A DNA stretch of 40,788 nucleotides from Perkinsus olseni (lineage: Eukaryota > Perkinsozoa > Perkinsida > Perkinsidae): NCBI GenBank assembly GCA_013115135.1, contig JABANP010000475.1, forward strand, positions 1 through 40,788. Reading direction: 5' to 3'. A program made the position numbers and the translations under genes. Within the stretch, counting starts at the first letter, position 1. Each line of letters starts with the position of its first letter. The notes beneath the pieces are model-generated. The model made no database searches, had not been told where the DNA came from, and worked only from the letters and a program-made list of their open reading frames with translations. This document shows positions 20,358 to 30,800 of this stretch, piece after piece.

Positions 20358-22471
20358 TTAAGAGGGGGTAGGGCGCACCCATCCTTCGGGGACGGGCCCA
20401 TCATCCTGGATTATCTCACGATGGCAACTCCATACCAATTTGATCGCCTCTGGGCTGCCAATACCAGCAGCTCTCGGGTCCCCAGCAGGGCCAAACCAAT
20501 GATTCTGAGGGGCGCCTGTCGTCCTCGCTCTCAATCCGGCGTACGTAGTGCCGTTCACCGTGACTCCAAGGATGGCGTTTTTGACTTGAGGATCGTCGGA
20601 AATAACGGCAGCAGTGAGGTGAGCACTCATCCTCTCAGTAGCATCTAGAACGAGCTTGAGCTGGTCGCTCTTCCATGCAGTGCAAACTTGAAAGGGTCCG
20701 AAGATCTCCTTGGTACAGACCCCGAAGTTCTCCGGTTTAACGAGCTCCTCTAGGGGAACGAATACAGCAGTAGGCTCGTACGCTCCATAGCATTCGGGAA
20801 TGGTGTGACCAGTCAACGGCTTGCCACCAAACAGAACTTTGGCCCCTGGGATCTTCAAAAGCTTCTCCTGGTGGTTTTGAATATCAGCCGTAGTATGGCT
20901 TAGGACCGGACCAATTGTCAGGTTACTAAGAGATCTCTCTCTAGCTATCTCCCCCATCTTGTCGAATAGTCCTGCGTTGTCCCAGTCATGGTGAGCGAAG
21001 AGTATGCTCTGGGCGGAGCACTTCTGGCCGGTATGGGCGTAGGCATCCTGATCGCACGTCCACGCGATGTGTTCGAGCTGTGACACGATGTTGCGAACTG
21101 GACCGAGGATCTTCCAGTCGAAACCAGCATCTTCGATCTTGATGCGCCCGGCTGTCACCTGTCAGGCAGCGGAGCACACTGAAGAGTCTGTGGCTGACCG
21201 AGTCCAACATACCGAGGCCAACCTCTCCGCCACTACGCTCGAACCCGTGAAAAGCGTCACGCGAGGCCTCCCTTCGATGAGGAGGGTCTCGGCCACCTTG
21301 CCACCGCAGTGGATCATATTAACGTCCGTCGGTGGAGCTCCGACCTGCACAGCGGCTGCCCCCCGGTGAAGCCAACGGACTACCTTATGCATCAATCTGA
21401 GCCACTCCTCCATGACCATCGACGTCATCGAGGCGCATTTCAATGTTACATGGTTACCCATGTAGAGAGCACCCATCAGTTGCAGGACGGGGATCTCTAG
21501 GGGGAAATTGAAGGGAGCGATCAGAGCTGAAAGAAGGGCGTTCGCAATGCAGCAACGGGTAGACAGTGAGACCTGTAGGGCCATAGGGCCATCGATAGCC
21601 CTGACTTTGCTGGCCGTCCCGATCACCGGACACCGTGAATCCTCGTGCAAGGAATCGAACCTACACCAGACTTCCAGTGGGGAAGGAGAGCAGTGCATCC
21701 TACTGACCTGATCCCCTGAGAAGTTTTCCAAAAAAATGCGGACAATATCGACCTCGGCGACACTCTGGATCCAACTCTTAGGAGCCACTCTCTGAATACA
21801 CCTGCGAGCGACAAGTTCTGCAGTCTCCTTTGCTCGGAAGGTATTCGACATTTGCTGCCAACTGCACCCTCACAGCGACGCGACTATGATAGGGCAATAA
21901 CGAATGGAGGGAGTAGCCGTCGAAACATCGGCCTGAGTACTTTGCGAAGTGATCGGAAACCTCCTTCTTTCGAAGCTCCGCCGCCAACTTGTGTGAAATG
22001 TCGCCGTACATGCGATACCTCTCTACGTTACGCTGAGAGAATGAATGAAAGACTCGCTAGCATCCGAGGGGATCCCTATTACGAATGGATTGTGAAGGCC
22101 ACTCTTAGGGATGGCCCTCATAGACTTGACAAAGGGCTCGAGATCGCCGACACCCGTGTCTGGCATCCTCAGCATCGCCCTTCCTGTGAGGGGATCTACA
22201 ATGTCCGTGGTCTTCGCAGCCGGCACCCACTGTCCGTTCAAAAAATTATGACTGACCGAGAACAAGGAGCAAGCTCGAATATCAGCGGAATCTTTACTAG
22301 CAGATGCCCTGATAACAACACCTACAGTTTGACCGGCTCTCCATCAGTCTGATACGGATCAAAGTTTATGAAATCGAGACTCCCTGTCGCCATGGAAGTG
22401 AAGGCTCGGGTAGAGTGAGCCACCGCCCCGACAGCCGCTGGGACGAATCTTCTGGTGGCGGAAGTCAGCAT
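20358..22471 (-). CDS. Delta-1-pyrroline-5-carboxylate dehydrogenase, plant-type (ALDH12), mitochondrial
   Basis: Oxidises P5C/glutamate semialdehyde to glutamate with NAD+, the second step of proline breakdown, normally in mitochondria. Eight exons with consistent phases: 22471-22326, 22251-22083, 22032-21941, 21801-21708, 21660-21573, 21526-21384, 21344-21213, 21158-20358. This gives 554 residues, the usual ALDH12 length. The start at 22471 yields an Arg/Ala/Ser-rich presequence (MLTSATRRFVPAAVGAVAHS), a good mitochondrial targeting peptide. Landmarks: DPLTGRAMLRMPD, IQRVAPKSW, GYRWPYGP, APFNFPLEIPVLQLMGALYM, LFTGSSVVAERLA, GRIKIEDAGFDWKILGP, GQKCSAQS with the catalytic Cys at about residue 335, and GAPQNHWFGPAGDPRAAGIG near the end. 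These match the ALDH12 class of plants rather than animal ALDH4. Introns are 39-139 nt. The gene starts 128 bp after the P450 on the same strand. Confidence 0.92.
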
Positions 22472-22599
22472 ACTGGAAGGGTGAATGGGAAGCCACTAAA
22501 ATGAGGTAGACCCCGGCGAGCTAGGCTCAACAGCGACGACCGTGAGATCACGAAACGGGGACAACGAAATGATAAAAAGCAAAATCCAATTGCGCTCAT

Positions 22600-24222
22600 C
22601 TACTTCGGCAGGGAATCGACAAGAGCGTAGAGGCTCTTCCAGCCGTAGTTTCCAACATCCACATCCGAAACACGCTCACTTTTCTTAGTTCGATCAATTG
22701 TGAGCCCGAGGCCCTCATTGTTCACCAGTTCACGGTACGCGGCACGAGCCTGCGCTTCAACAAGGTGGCGTCCTAGGCAGTAATGCAACCCTGACCCGAA
22801 CGTCAGCGAAGTGATCTCTGGCGATCTGTCTGGTTTGAACTCCGCGGCCTCCTCCCCGAAAGCTTTGGAGTCGATATTAGCAGCACCGATCATGATGAGC
22901 AGAAGGCTGCCCTTAGGGATGGTGACGCCTCCAATGGTCGCGCCAGCCTTAATCACAGTCCGAGGGTTCCGCATCAACGAGGGCTCCACTCTCATGCACT
23001 CCTTGCAGAACTTCACAACGCCTTTATCATCGTCCGGCTTCGGCAACATACTCGGGTCGCAGGAGGAAATCCTCAAGGCTAAATTGAGCAGCCCATTGGC
23101 AGTCGTCATGTTGACCATCAATTGGACCATCACGGTCAGAGCCTCAGCCGTTGAGATCGTCCCGAGCAACACCGCGGCCTTTAGCGACTCTGTTGGGGTC
23201 CCCGACAAGGGCGACTGAAGGGCCCGGTTGAGGGCGATGAAGTACTCAGGGGTCTCCGCTAGGAGCTGCGGATACTCCCAGACATGCATGTAGGGCCGTA
23301 TGCCTCTCCGCAGGGACAAGTCAGGACGGAGGATCTGTAGGGTGGGCCACAGCCCTACCTCCATTATCATGCGCAGGGTCGGACGAACGCTTGCCAGTAG
23401 GCCTCTGATGAAATCCATAGCAGCGGCTGAGGAGAGGGCCGGACGACGGCCGATGCCGCCCAGAGGAGAGACTAGTCGAACAGCCACATCGTTGTAGTGT
23501 ATGAACCTGAGAAGCTCCTAATGAAATCCTTTCGCGCCCACGACGGTGATGACCTGTCGATGAGCTCTGGCGTTGGGTCCTTTGCAATCCCAGCAACACA
23601 CAGAGAGGTGTACATCTGCACTCGCTTCGCCCACTTCACCAAGTCACCAGTCGTGCGGAGGAGAGGACGATTGGCGGCGAGGGCCCGATCAATGACCTCC
23701 GTGTAAATGCCCTTTACTTTGGAGGCAGCATAGAACCTGAGAGCCCAAGTATGCTCCGAAAGAAGTATTTTCCCTCACCGTTTGACGGTCTTCAAAACTC
23801 TATCATGATCTGTCTTCGTCATCGTGTTGAGGGCTACTAAGCGTCCGTCCACCCATGGGTTGCTCGAGAAGTACTCCGACTTAGCGGTGACCTCCATGGC
23901 CGCCTCCATCGTGTGGACCAAGTAAAAATTAGGCTCACTGCCTAGCACCTAGGGTTGGAAGGATTCATTTCAGGCAGGATGGTGATGCTAGCGGACTTAC
24001 GGGTATCACAGGTTGACCAGGGAAATCTTTGTGGAGCTTCTTATTGAATTCAACATGATTTTTTCGGACTTCCGGGTCCAGCAAGGTCTCCAAGCGAACG
24101 CCTTTCGATGGTTTAGGGCTGTCACTTGCAACTTTGGCCGAAAGGAGGAGCTTCAGTACGTAAGCCGCGACCAGCGTGAGGAAAACGATGGGAATAGTGA
24201 AGCCATCAAAGGTTATTGTCAT
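22600..24222 (-). CDS. Cytochrome P450, membrane-anchored, bacterial-like haem signature
   Basis: Haem monooxygenase-like protein of 493 residues in four exons: 24222-24001, 23948-23779, 23736-23554, 23506-22600, with consistent phases and introns of 42-52 nt. Residues 8-27 (FTIPIVFLTLVAAYVLKLLL) form an N-terminal membrane anchor, as in ER P450s. The K-helix ExxR reads ECMR. The haem loop is FGSGLHYCLGRH with the ligand Cys at about residue 435; the HxCLG form is typical of bacterial P450s, whereas eukaryotic microsomal ones usually have RxCxG. The I-helix reads LLGTISTAEA, with no acid before the Thr. Substrate unknown. Whether the gene came by transfer from bacteria needs a tree. Confidence 0.88.
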
Positions 24223-24510
24223 ATTGGAAGGGCTGTTGGATGAGGACTCTCTCTGAGATCAGCGGGCTTGAGTCCAGTCCCACAGGCTCCCTCGGCAATC
24301 CGCCACCCTCCCATTACTCCCTGCCCTCAGCCACATAGCCGTTTTTGCATCTTTCAAAGTCAAGGCACGGCATCTTGCGTTCAATTATTTTGGTTGTCGG
24401 CCGGCGGAGCGAGGCTGCTTTACGACATTTTTCGTTTTTTCTTAGCGGAGCGACGCACTCTTCGACCTCGGGCTGGTGTCATTCAAAACCGCGCTCCATT
24501 TCGTAAATCA
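24223..24510. promoter_or_regulatory. Divergent intergenic region (P450 / p28)
   Basis: 288 bp between two divergent start codons (24222 minus, 24511 plus), so it must hold the 5' leaders of both genes and probably both promoters. No recognisable box seen. Confidence 0.4.
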
Positions 24511-25665
24511 ATGCAACCGTCGTTGGTGAAGTACAGCACCCCCATCTCCATTGCCAATATCGGCAATAAGACCGGCAAGAAGGTGGTAACTGACAGACGT
24601 CCCCTCACGCAAATGCTGCTGTTAGGGCGCCTCACCGAAGGCGGCGGTAGAGGGGGTACCAGGCATGACTCAGACAGAGGACATTCTCAATTCCATACTG
24701 CCGCCAAGGGAGTGGTCGGATGAGGACAGGCTTTGGGTAGGGTAGGGAAACCGTAAGATACGCTAAGCTGTGTCGAAGGGAATCCCCGTCGTCGCGGTTG
24801 AGAACGGGCATGAACCCAGCAATGGGTTCCAATTTGGTGGTAGCACAGAAATTCATTTTTCCAAGCTACGGGGTGTGGATTCAAGCACGCAGTCTCTATA
24901 AACTCATAAGATATCGTGTACCTTCCCTGCTTGGTTGGTACCATCTCTCGATTCTAGCTCAGTGCTTGCTGCGCCTTGCAAGGTTCAATATGTATCATCA
25001 ACTCCCGCCACTCGGGCTGATGTAGTGGCCCTGCAGCAGGAGCTGGATAAGAGACTACAGGAACGGCAGGCCAGGGAGACCGGCATCTGCCCTGTTCGCG
25101 AGGACCTCTATGGCCAGGCCTTTGATGAGCTCATCCGTCAGGTGGGTTCTCGTGAGCATTCTCTACAGGCGGTAGCCGCGGTCGTGTCAGATGACGATCA
25201 TTTGTGCCGAGAGAGGCCTGCTGGCCCTGAGAGTGAGAGACGAGGTCCGCATGACCATCGCGGCCTACCAGTCGCTGTATGAGTCCTCCATTGCCTTCGG
25301 CATTCGGAAAGCTCTCATGGCGGAGCAGCGCAGGTTCAACGAGAAGCAGGAGACGGAGGAGCTGACGGCTGATATCGAACGACTGGAGGTAGTAGGGGAG
25401 TTGGTGGAAGAGTGGTACGGTGTGGTGGCAGAATGATGTGAAGGCTATGGAGCAAAGGATTGTTGATGCCCAGGAGGGCGGGGAGGCGAAACGCAGCGAG
25501 AACCAGAGGCAACACGAGGAAGAAGTAAGGCCAAAGGAGAGATGGAGCTTCTTTAGGAGCGGCTGATGGGGGGGACCTTACGTGAATCAGGTGGAACGAT
25601 TACGAAAGGAAAACACTCAGTTGAAGGAGCAATTGGAATCACTCTTGGCTGTGCCGAGGAAGTAA
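24511..25665 (+). CDS. Axonemal inner-arm dynein light chain p28 (DNALI1 family)
   Basis: Light chain of single-headed inner-arm dyneins in motile flagella. Six phase-0 exons: 24511-24585, 24626-24736, 24983-25141, 25191-25388, 25432-25524 and 25591-25665, giving 236 residues, close to the family's roughly 250. Family landmarks are SLVKYSTPI at the N-terminus, EDILNSILPPREW, VSSTPATRADVV, QARETGICPVREDLYGQAF, then CAERGLLALRVRDEVRMTIA and LYESSIAFGIRKAL, followed by a C-terminal coiled coil ending LRKENTQLKEQLE. Intron 2 is the longest (246 nt). The donor of exon 1 could instead be one codon earlier. Its presence implies a flagellated stage. Confidence 0.95.
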
Positions 25666-25804
25666 CGTATAATGGCCATGCGTCGTCATGTCTATTGTTA
25701 TTGATAATGGCAGTTGCTGGTGTTGCGTCGGTAGTGATGGCACTAACGGTGGGTGGTGTACGGGGTGATGCTGCAGGGTACTGTACCTTCCCGGTTGATT
25801 ATTC

Positions 25805-27688
25805 ATGCCGTCTAAACGTCCGTCTACTACTCCTGTTGAAGCTGCTAGTGGTGGAAAGAAGTCCAAGGGGAGTCCTGCTGCCACCGGCCACAAGAAGAAA
25901 GCTGCTGGCACAGGTCTGAAGTTCCCCTTGGGCAACACGGCCACGAGCTGCAGTGAGAAGCTCTTTGCCTGGCTCATCCACCCAGTCACGGTTGAGCAGT
26001 TCTTTGAGGAGTACTGGGAGAAGAAGCCCTTGCACGTGAAGCGGCCGGATGCTCGTGACTACTACTCGGGCGTGTGGACGAAGGCCATGGCGGAAAAGAC
26101 TCTGGCCAAGCACGAGTGTCGTTTTGGGGAGAGTGTCAACTTTGCCCGGGTAGAGGACGGAGCGAAGGTGATGCACAATGGCGAGGAGGGCGAGAAGGCG
26201 ACTGTTGAGTACATGCAAGAGCGGTTCGAGGAAGGGGTCAGCTGCCAGTTCATGCAGCCTCAGCGCTTCAGCAAACCCTGCCATGCTCTAATGGAGCGGT
26301 TGGAGAACTACTTCGGAACTCTCTGGGGGGCCAACTCGTACCTGACCCCGGCCAACTCAGTTGGGTTCGCCCCTCACTATGATGATGTGGAGGTGTTCAT
26401 GCTGCAGACGGAGGGCAGCAAGCGATGGCGGCTGTACGACAGCCCTGATGATGATGGTCCGCTGCCGATGGACTATAGCCGGTACGCTGAGGAGTGACCA
26501 GCTTAGGGTGGTTGTTGTATTGATGTTCGCCTCAGAGATTACACGGAGGAGGAGCTGGCTCTGCCTTACTTCGACGAGGTTATCGAGCAGGGAGACTTGC
26601 TTTACATCCCCAGAGGTAGTGGGCCATGCACGTCGCGTTGCTCCACCTCCGCATTGATTTCTGGTCCCTGCTGCTGCTGTTGTCGGTCATGCGCTCTCAT
26701 TGGCAGCTGTCCATGTTAGGTACGGTCCATTTTGGCTGCGTATCGCCTGGTGGTTACTCCCACCACCTCACGGTGAGCACCTACTACCACAACTCTTGGG
26801 GCGAACTCCTCCAGAACCTCCTCATACCGGGGGCACTGGCTAAGGCCATGAAGGAGGATGTCGCCTTCAGGGAGGGTGTGCCGGTGAATTGGATGAGGTG
26901 CCACCAGCATGGCAGCGAAGGCCGTCCAGCGATGTGTTTGGCAGGTACATGGGCCGACTGATGGCACCGGTCACGGTCGAGACTGCAGCACGGGAGGCAG
27001 GGGAAGATGAGGACAATGCTAGTGATGATGAGGCCACGGCTGAGGAGGAGGACGACAGCAGCATGGCGGCGGAGGAGGAGGTGGAGAAGGTTGCTAGAGT
27101 CCCCCCTCAAGGGGAGACTCAGGCCGACCCGGAGGCGCTGATGCGGGCACGGAAGGCATTCAAGGGTCATGTTAAGGAGCTGATCGCTAAGCTTGGTGAA
27201 TATGTCGATGAGGATGATGCTGCCGATCAGACTGCGGTAAGGCGGCTCAGGGGGGGTGTTAGGGTTACCGTGAGAAGTTTCCCTGGCAGGTTGACTTCAT
27301 AGCCTTGCGGACTCCCCCTGCTCCCAGGGCGGGTGAGACTAAGACGCACGGGCCGAGTCCGGCCGCTCAGGGCAACCTCCTCGTACGGTGGCAGAACCCG
27401 GCATGGGTACGGGTCGCTGTGGAGAGCGATGTGGAGACGATGGAGTCCACGACCCTCATCTTCCACTGTGCGGACAACAAGATGTCTCAGCACATGATGT
27501 CGGATGATGCCAGCAAGAGGACGCCGGGCACGCTGGAGATCTCTGGTGTGGATAAGGTGGCTGCTCTGTCGGAGATGTACCGGGTTTGGCCCGACTGGGT
27601 TGACATGCAGAAGTTGGGCCAAGGTCTGACGACCAGCCTTTGGGAGGAGGGGGTAGTACAGACTAAGGCCCCTCCTGAGGGAATGTAG
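25805..27688 (+). CDS. JmjC-domain ribosomal oxygenase (NO66/MINA family)
   Basis: Fe(II)/2-oxoglutarate oxygenase. Animal members hydroxylate His residues of ribosomal proteins, and NO66 is also reported as a histone demethylase. Five exons: 25805-26493, 26536-26615, 26720-26944, 26989-27236 and 27263-27688, giving about 555 residues. A Lys-rich N-terminus suits nuclear or nucleolar import. The JmjC core has the iron motif HYDD (His191, Asp193) in APHYDDVEVFMLQTEGSKRW, GDLLYIPRG, and the distal His in SHHLTVSTYYHNSWGE. A very acidic insert (EDEDNASDDEATAEEEDD) and the winged-helix C-terminal part (ELIAKLGEY, FIFHCADN-like) follow. The exon 3/4 junction is the least certain: sequence 26945-26988 is also open in the downstream frame. 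The last intron would be only 26 nt. Confidence 0.9.
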
Positions 27689-27833
27689 AATAGGGTTCCT
27701 AACTGCACCTTATGTGTCTTACGTTTTCTCCAGGGTAGCGGGTTTTGCGTAGTGGAAGTGTTAATTAGAGGGGGGTGAGGTGGGCTGGGGGTATCTTAGG
27801 TTGAAGCTGGCAGTAAATAGATCTTTTGCTGTG

Positions 27834-30800
27834 ATGTCTAAGAGAGACGCACTGCGACAGCTTCGTGAGCTCCGTGCAGGCGGAGGGAAGCGCTCAGAGC
27901 AGTACGAGGTCAGGGAGAGCGGCAGGATCATCGAAGAGGTCCCTAGGGTTGTCTGGAAGGGTTGAGCCTACGGTGACTGACTTAGGTTGACGAGGATGAG
28001 TACCGTAAATTGTGCAAGGAGAGAAGGAACGACAACTTCGTGGTGGACGATCAGGGTGGGGATGGGGGTGGGTACATCGATGACGGTCAGGAGCTGTGGG
28101 ACGAGGTAGGAGGCCGCTTGCTGCGGTGAGGATGATGAGGGCCGTGCTAGGAAGAGTACGACTCGGAGTTGGAGAGGTTGAACGATGAGGAAGAGATGGG
28201 CGGGTCGAAGAATGTAAGGGCGTTGCAGTGGCAGAGGAGGGGGAGGGTGCTTGCAGGCCCGCAAGATGCTGGATAGAGCACGAAAGCAGAGGCAGGCGGA
28301 GAGGGAGGCGGCGGCTAGGCGGATGCAGGAGAGGGAGAAGGGACAGAGAGGGATTGCCCAGTTCTTCAAGGTGAGACGAGGAAGACGGTGTCTACGGCGG
28401 TTGCCGTACGACTGGGCCGCAGAGTTTGTCGTTCCTGGCTGCAGGGACCGAGTCGGAGCAAGCCGGCTACACGTACTAAAGTGGAGGAGGAGCCAGCACC
28501 GGTAGACACGGCAGCAGTCGACGACATGCTCGAGGGCTTCGAGGATGAGCTCTTGGCGATGGAAGAAGGCGGATCTGCTGAGGCCCGTCCGACAAGGGTG
28601 AACTCGAGTGACTCGTCGGATTGGATTCTTCGTTATGGATAGGTCGCACGGAGCACCCCAGCTGCCGTGGCCTCAGCGAGTAGCAGGAAGCGGCCGGTCG
28701 AGGAATGCCGGGATGTGGAGCCCAGTGGTGCTGTGAAGGCAGAGGAGGATGCCGTCGTGGAGGAGCATGATGATCACGCTGAGGAAGTGAGCATCGCGAG
28801 TGGTGGCCTGTCTATCCCTCGGCTATTCTGAATAGCCTATTCACGAGAGCCGATTCCGACGTCTGTCTTGCTGGAGCGGACTGTTGCTTCCGTAGGATAC
28901 CGTCGAGAATATTCCCAAATCGACTACTAAGCGACGCCGAACGAGTCTTGAGGAGGCCAGCGTTCCAGTGGAGGAGGCGTCGAGGCCGGAGCAAGATAAG
29001 GGTAAAGAGAAGAAGGAGGACGAAGAGAGAACGAAGGAAGAGGACTCTACAAGTGGGGGCTAGCGAGGAGTAGCAGCTAGCCCACGGGTGGCCTTTAGGT
29101 CCACCGGCTCCTCGGCCGTCTGGAGCACCAGCCGCCGTAGTGAAGGACAGCGAGTCGCCGCAGAAGGTGGTGGACTTTGGCGACTCATGGCTGATAACAG
29201 ACGACACGGATGATGCCGAATCCAAGGCTGCCTGTAGTCCACATGGTAAGTGGCTGCGTGTTTCTGTTGGGTCTGATGATACTGACACCCGCGCTGTTCC
29301 ATAGTCGAGATAGCGTTTTGTCGCTCAGGCTCCGCCGGGGACGATCATGGCCTTGACGCTGTGAAGGAAGAAGATGGGTCTCTGATGATGTGAGCTTCCC
29401 CGTTCACCACGACGGTGTTCGGCGTGCATTCCGGCGGCTGCTGCTTTCTGTAGGGCTACTTCGTTGCGGCAGGTACCTCCTCGATGTTTACGAGGATGTC
29501 TTGCCGGACAAGACAGCAGCTCTCTTCCTCTTCGGTATGTCGAGCACACCCTGCTCCTCGCCAGCACTGGCCCTGAGCAGGTAAAACGAGACGACGGGAC
29601 GGCGGCAAGGCATCGGCTAGAGCACAGTTCGATTCATGCTGCGTAGTTGTCACCAACATTATGCGCAACTGCTTCTTCCTTCCGGTAAGAGACTGCTGCT
29701 AGTGGGATTCAGTATGCCAATGCCTCGCCTCAGAGGGAGCAGTCAGAAGACGAGAGTGAGTGTAGAGCGGCGTGCTACTCCGTGATGCAGGAGGTGAGCA
29801 CTCCCGGTGGGTCACCTCAGTTGCTGCCATTCTAGTGCTCCTGACCTCTACTACTATCGTATAGTTGCAGGCATGAAGGCGTAGTGAGTATCATCTCTCT
29901 GTTCAGTTCGAGGCCCTACGGAAGAAGAGCGGAGGGGTGTTGGCTGCTGTGAATAAGTACAAGTGCAAGTTCGTCTGGCGCAACTACTGCTTCGACCAAG
30001 TCCATGGCATACCTCACGGCCGTTTGGGGTAGGGCAAGTGACCGACTGAGTGTCACTGTATTGCAGTCGGGTTAGAGGCGTCTAACTTTTTATGCTCTCT
30101 AGGTCCATCGGCAGCTCTGGACGGTTGTCAGGTGCCTTAAGGTTGTGTATTCGTCCAACTGCCCAGCACTGCCATCCGGGTTGGAGGGCAAGTCCTTCTC
30201 TCATGTGTTTGGCAACAACACCTCTCTGACGGAGCTGTTCCTCGTCAAGCGACGTATCATGGGTCCATGCTGGATACAGATAAGTGCAGGGTCCTTCAAC
30301 GCTTCAACGAGTAAGATGCTTCCACCAGCGGCCGCCCACGGAGCCTGATTGTGTGCGTCGCTCCGCCTCAGCATTGAACAAGCTCTCCTGGTGCACTCGA
30401 GAGGTCCGAGTACAGACTGGGACGAAGGGAATATCGGTGGTAAGTACTACCGGCAGTAGCCATCCTGTAACGCGTGGACGGAGTAGGTACCTGCTGATGC
30501 GACGCCGCCTCTGCCACCGTTGTCAATAATGAGCCTCTCTATCAAGACCAACACGACTAAGCAGACGAAGGCGCCGACTGGCAAGGGTCAGAATCGCCTC
30601 GCTTGATCGCTGAGGGTCGAAATATGGATACCGCAGGACGATGGACTGCGGCAGCCCAGCAGCAACAGCACGAGATAGCAGTCGCGGCTTATTATCATAA
30701 CCCCAACCTAGATGTCGATGAGGCCAACGAGGAGTGTCTTCGGCGGGGTGAGTGTAAGCAGCGGGTTGGTGTATCTTACACGCTTCGACCTCAAGGTATG

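Noticed and set aside
21645..21665. GTTCGATTCC, resembling a tRNA T loop, on the minus strand
   Set aside because: It is the start of exon 5 of the P5C dehydrogenase (VRFLARG), confirmed by frame and family match.
21162..21851. A long 229-codon minus-strand frame that could be read as one exon
   Set aside because: It runs through several introns of the P5C dehydrogenase; the family sequence requires splicing and a different frame in exon 5.
24268..24723. A 151-codon plus-strand frame
   Set aside because: It overlaps the leader and first two exons of the p28 gene in a different frame.
26725..26740. CCATTTTGGCT, an exact match to the core of the dinoflagellate spliced leader
   Set aside because: It lies inside the oxygenase exon and encodes conserved VHFGC after PRG, so it is explained by the protein.
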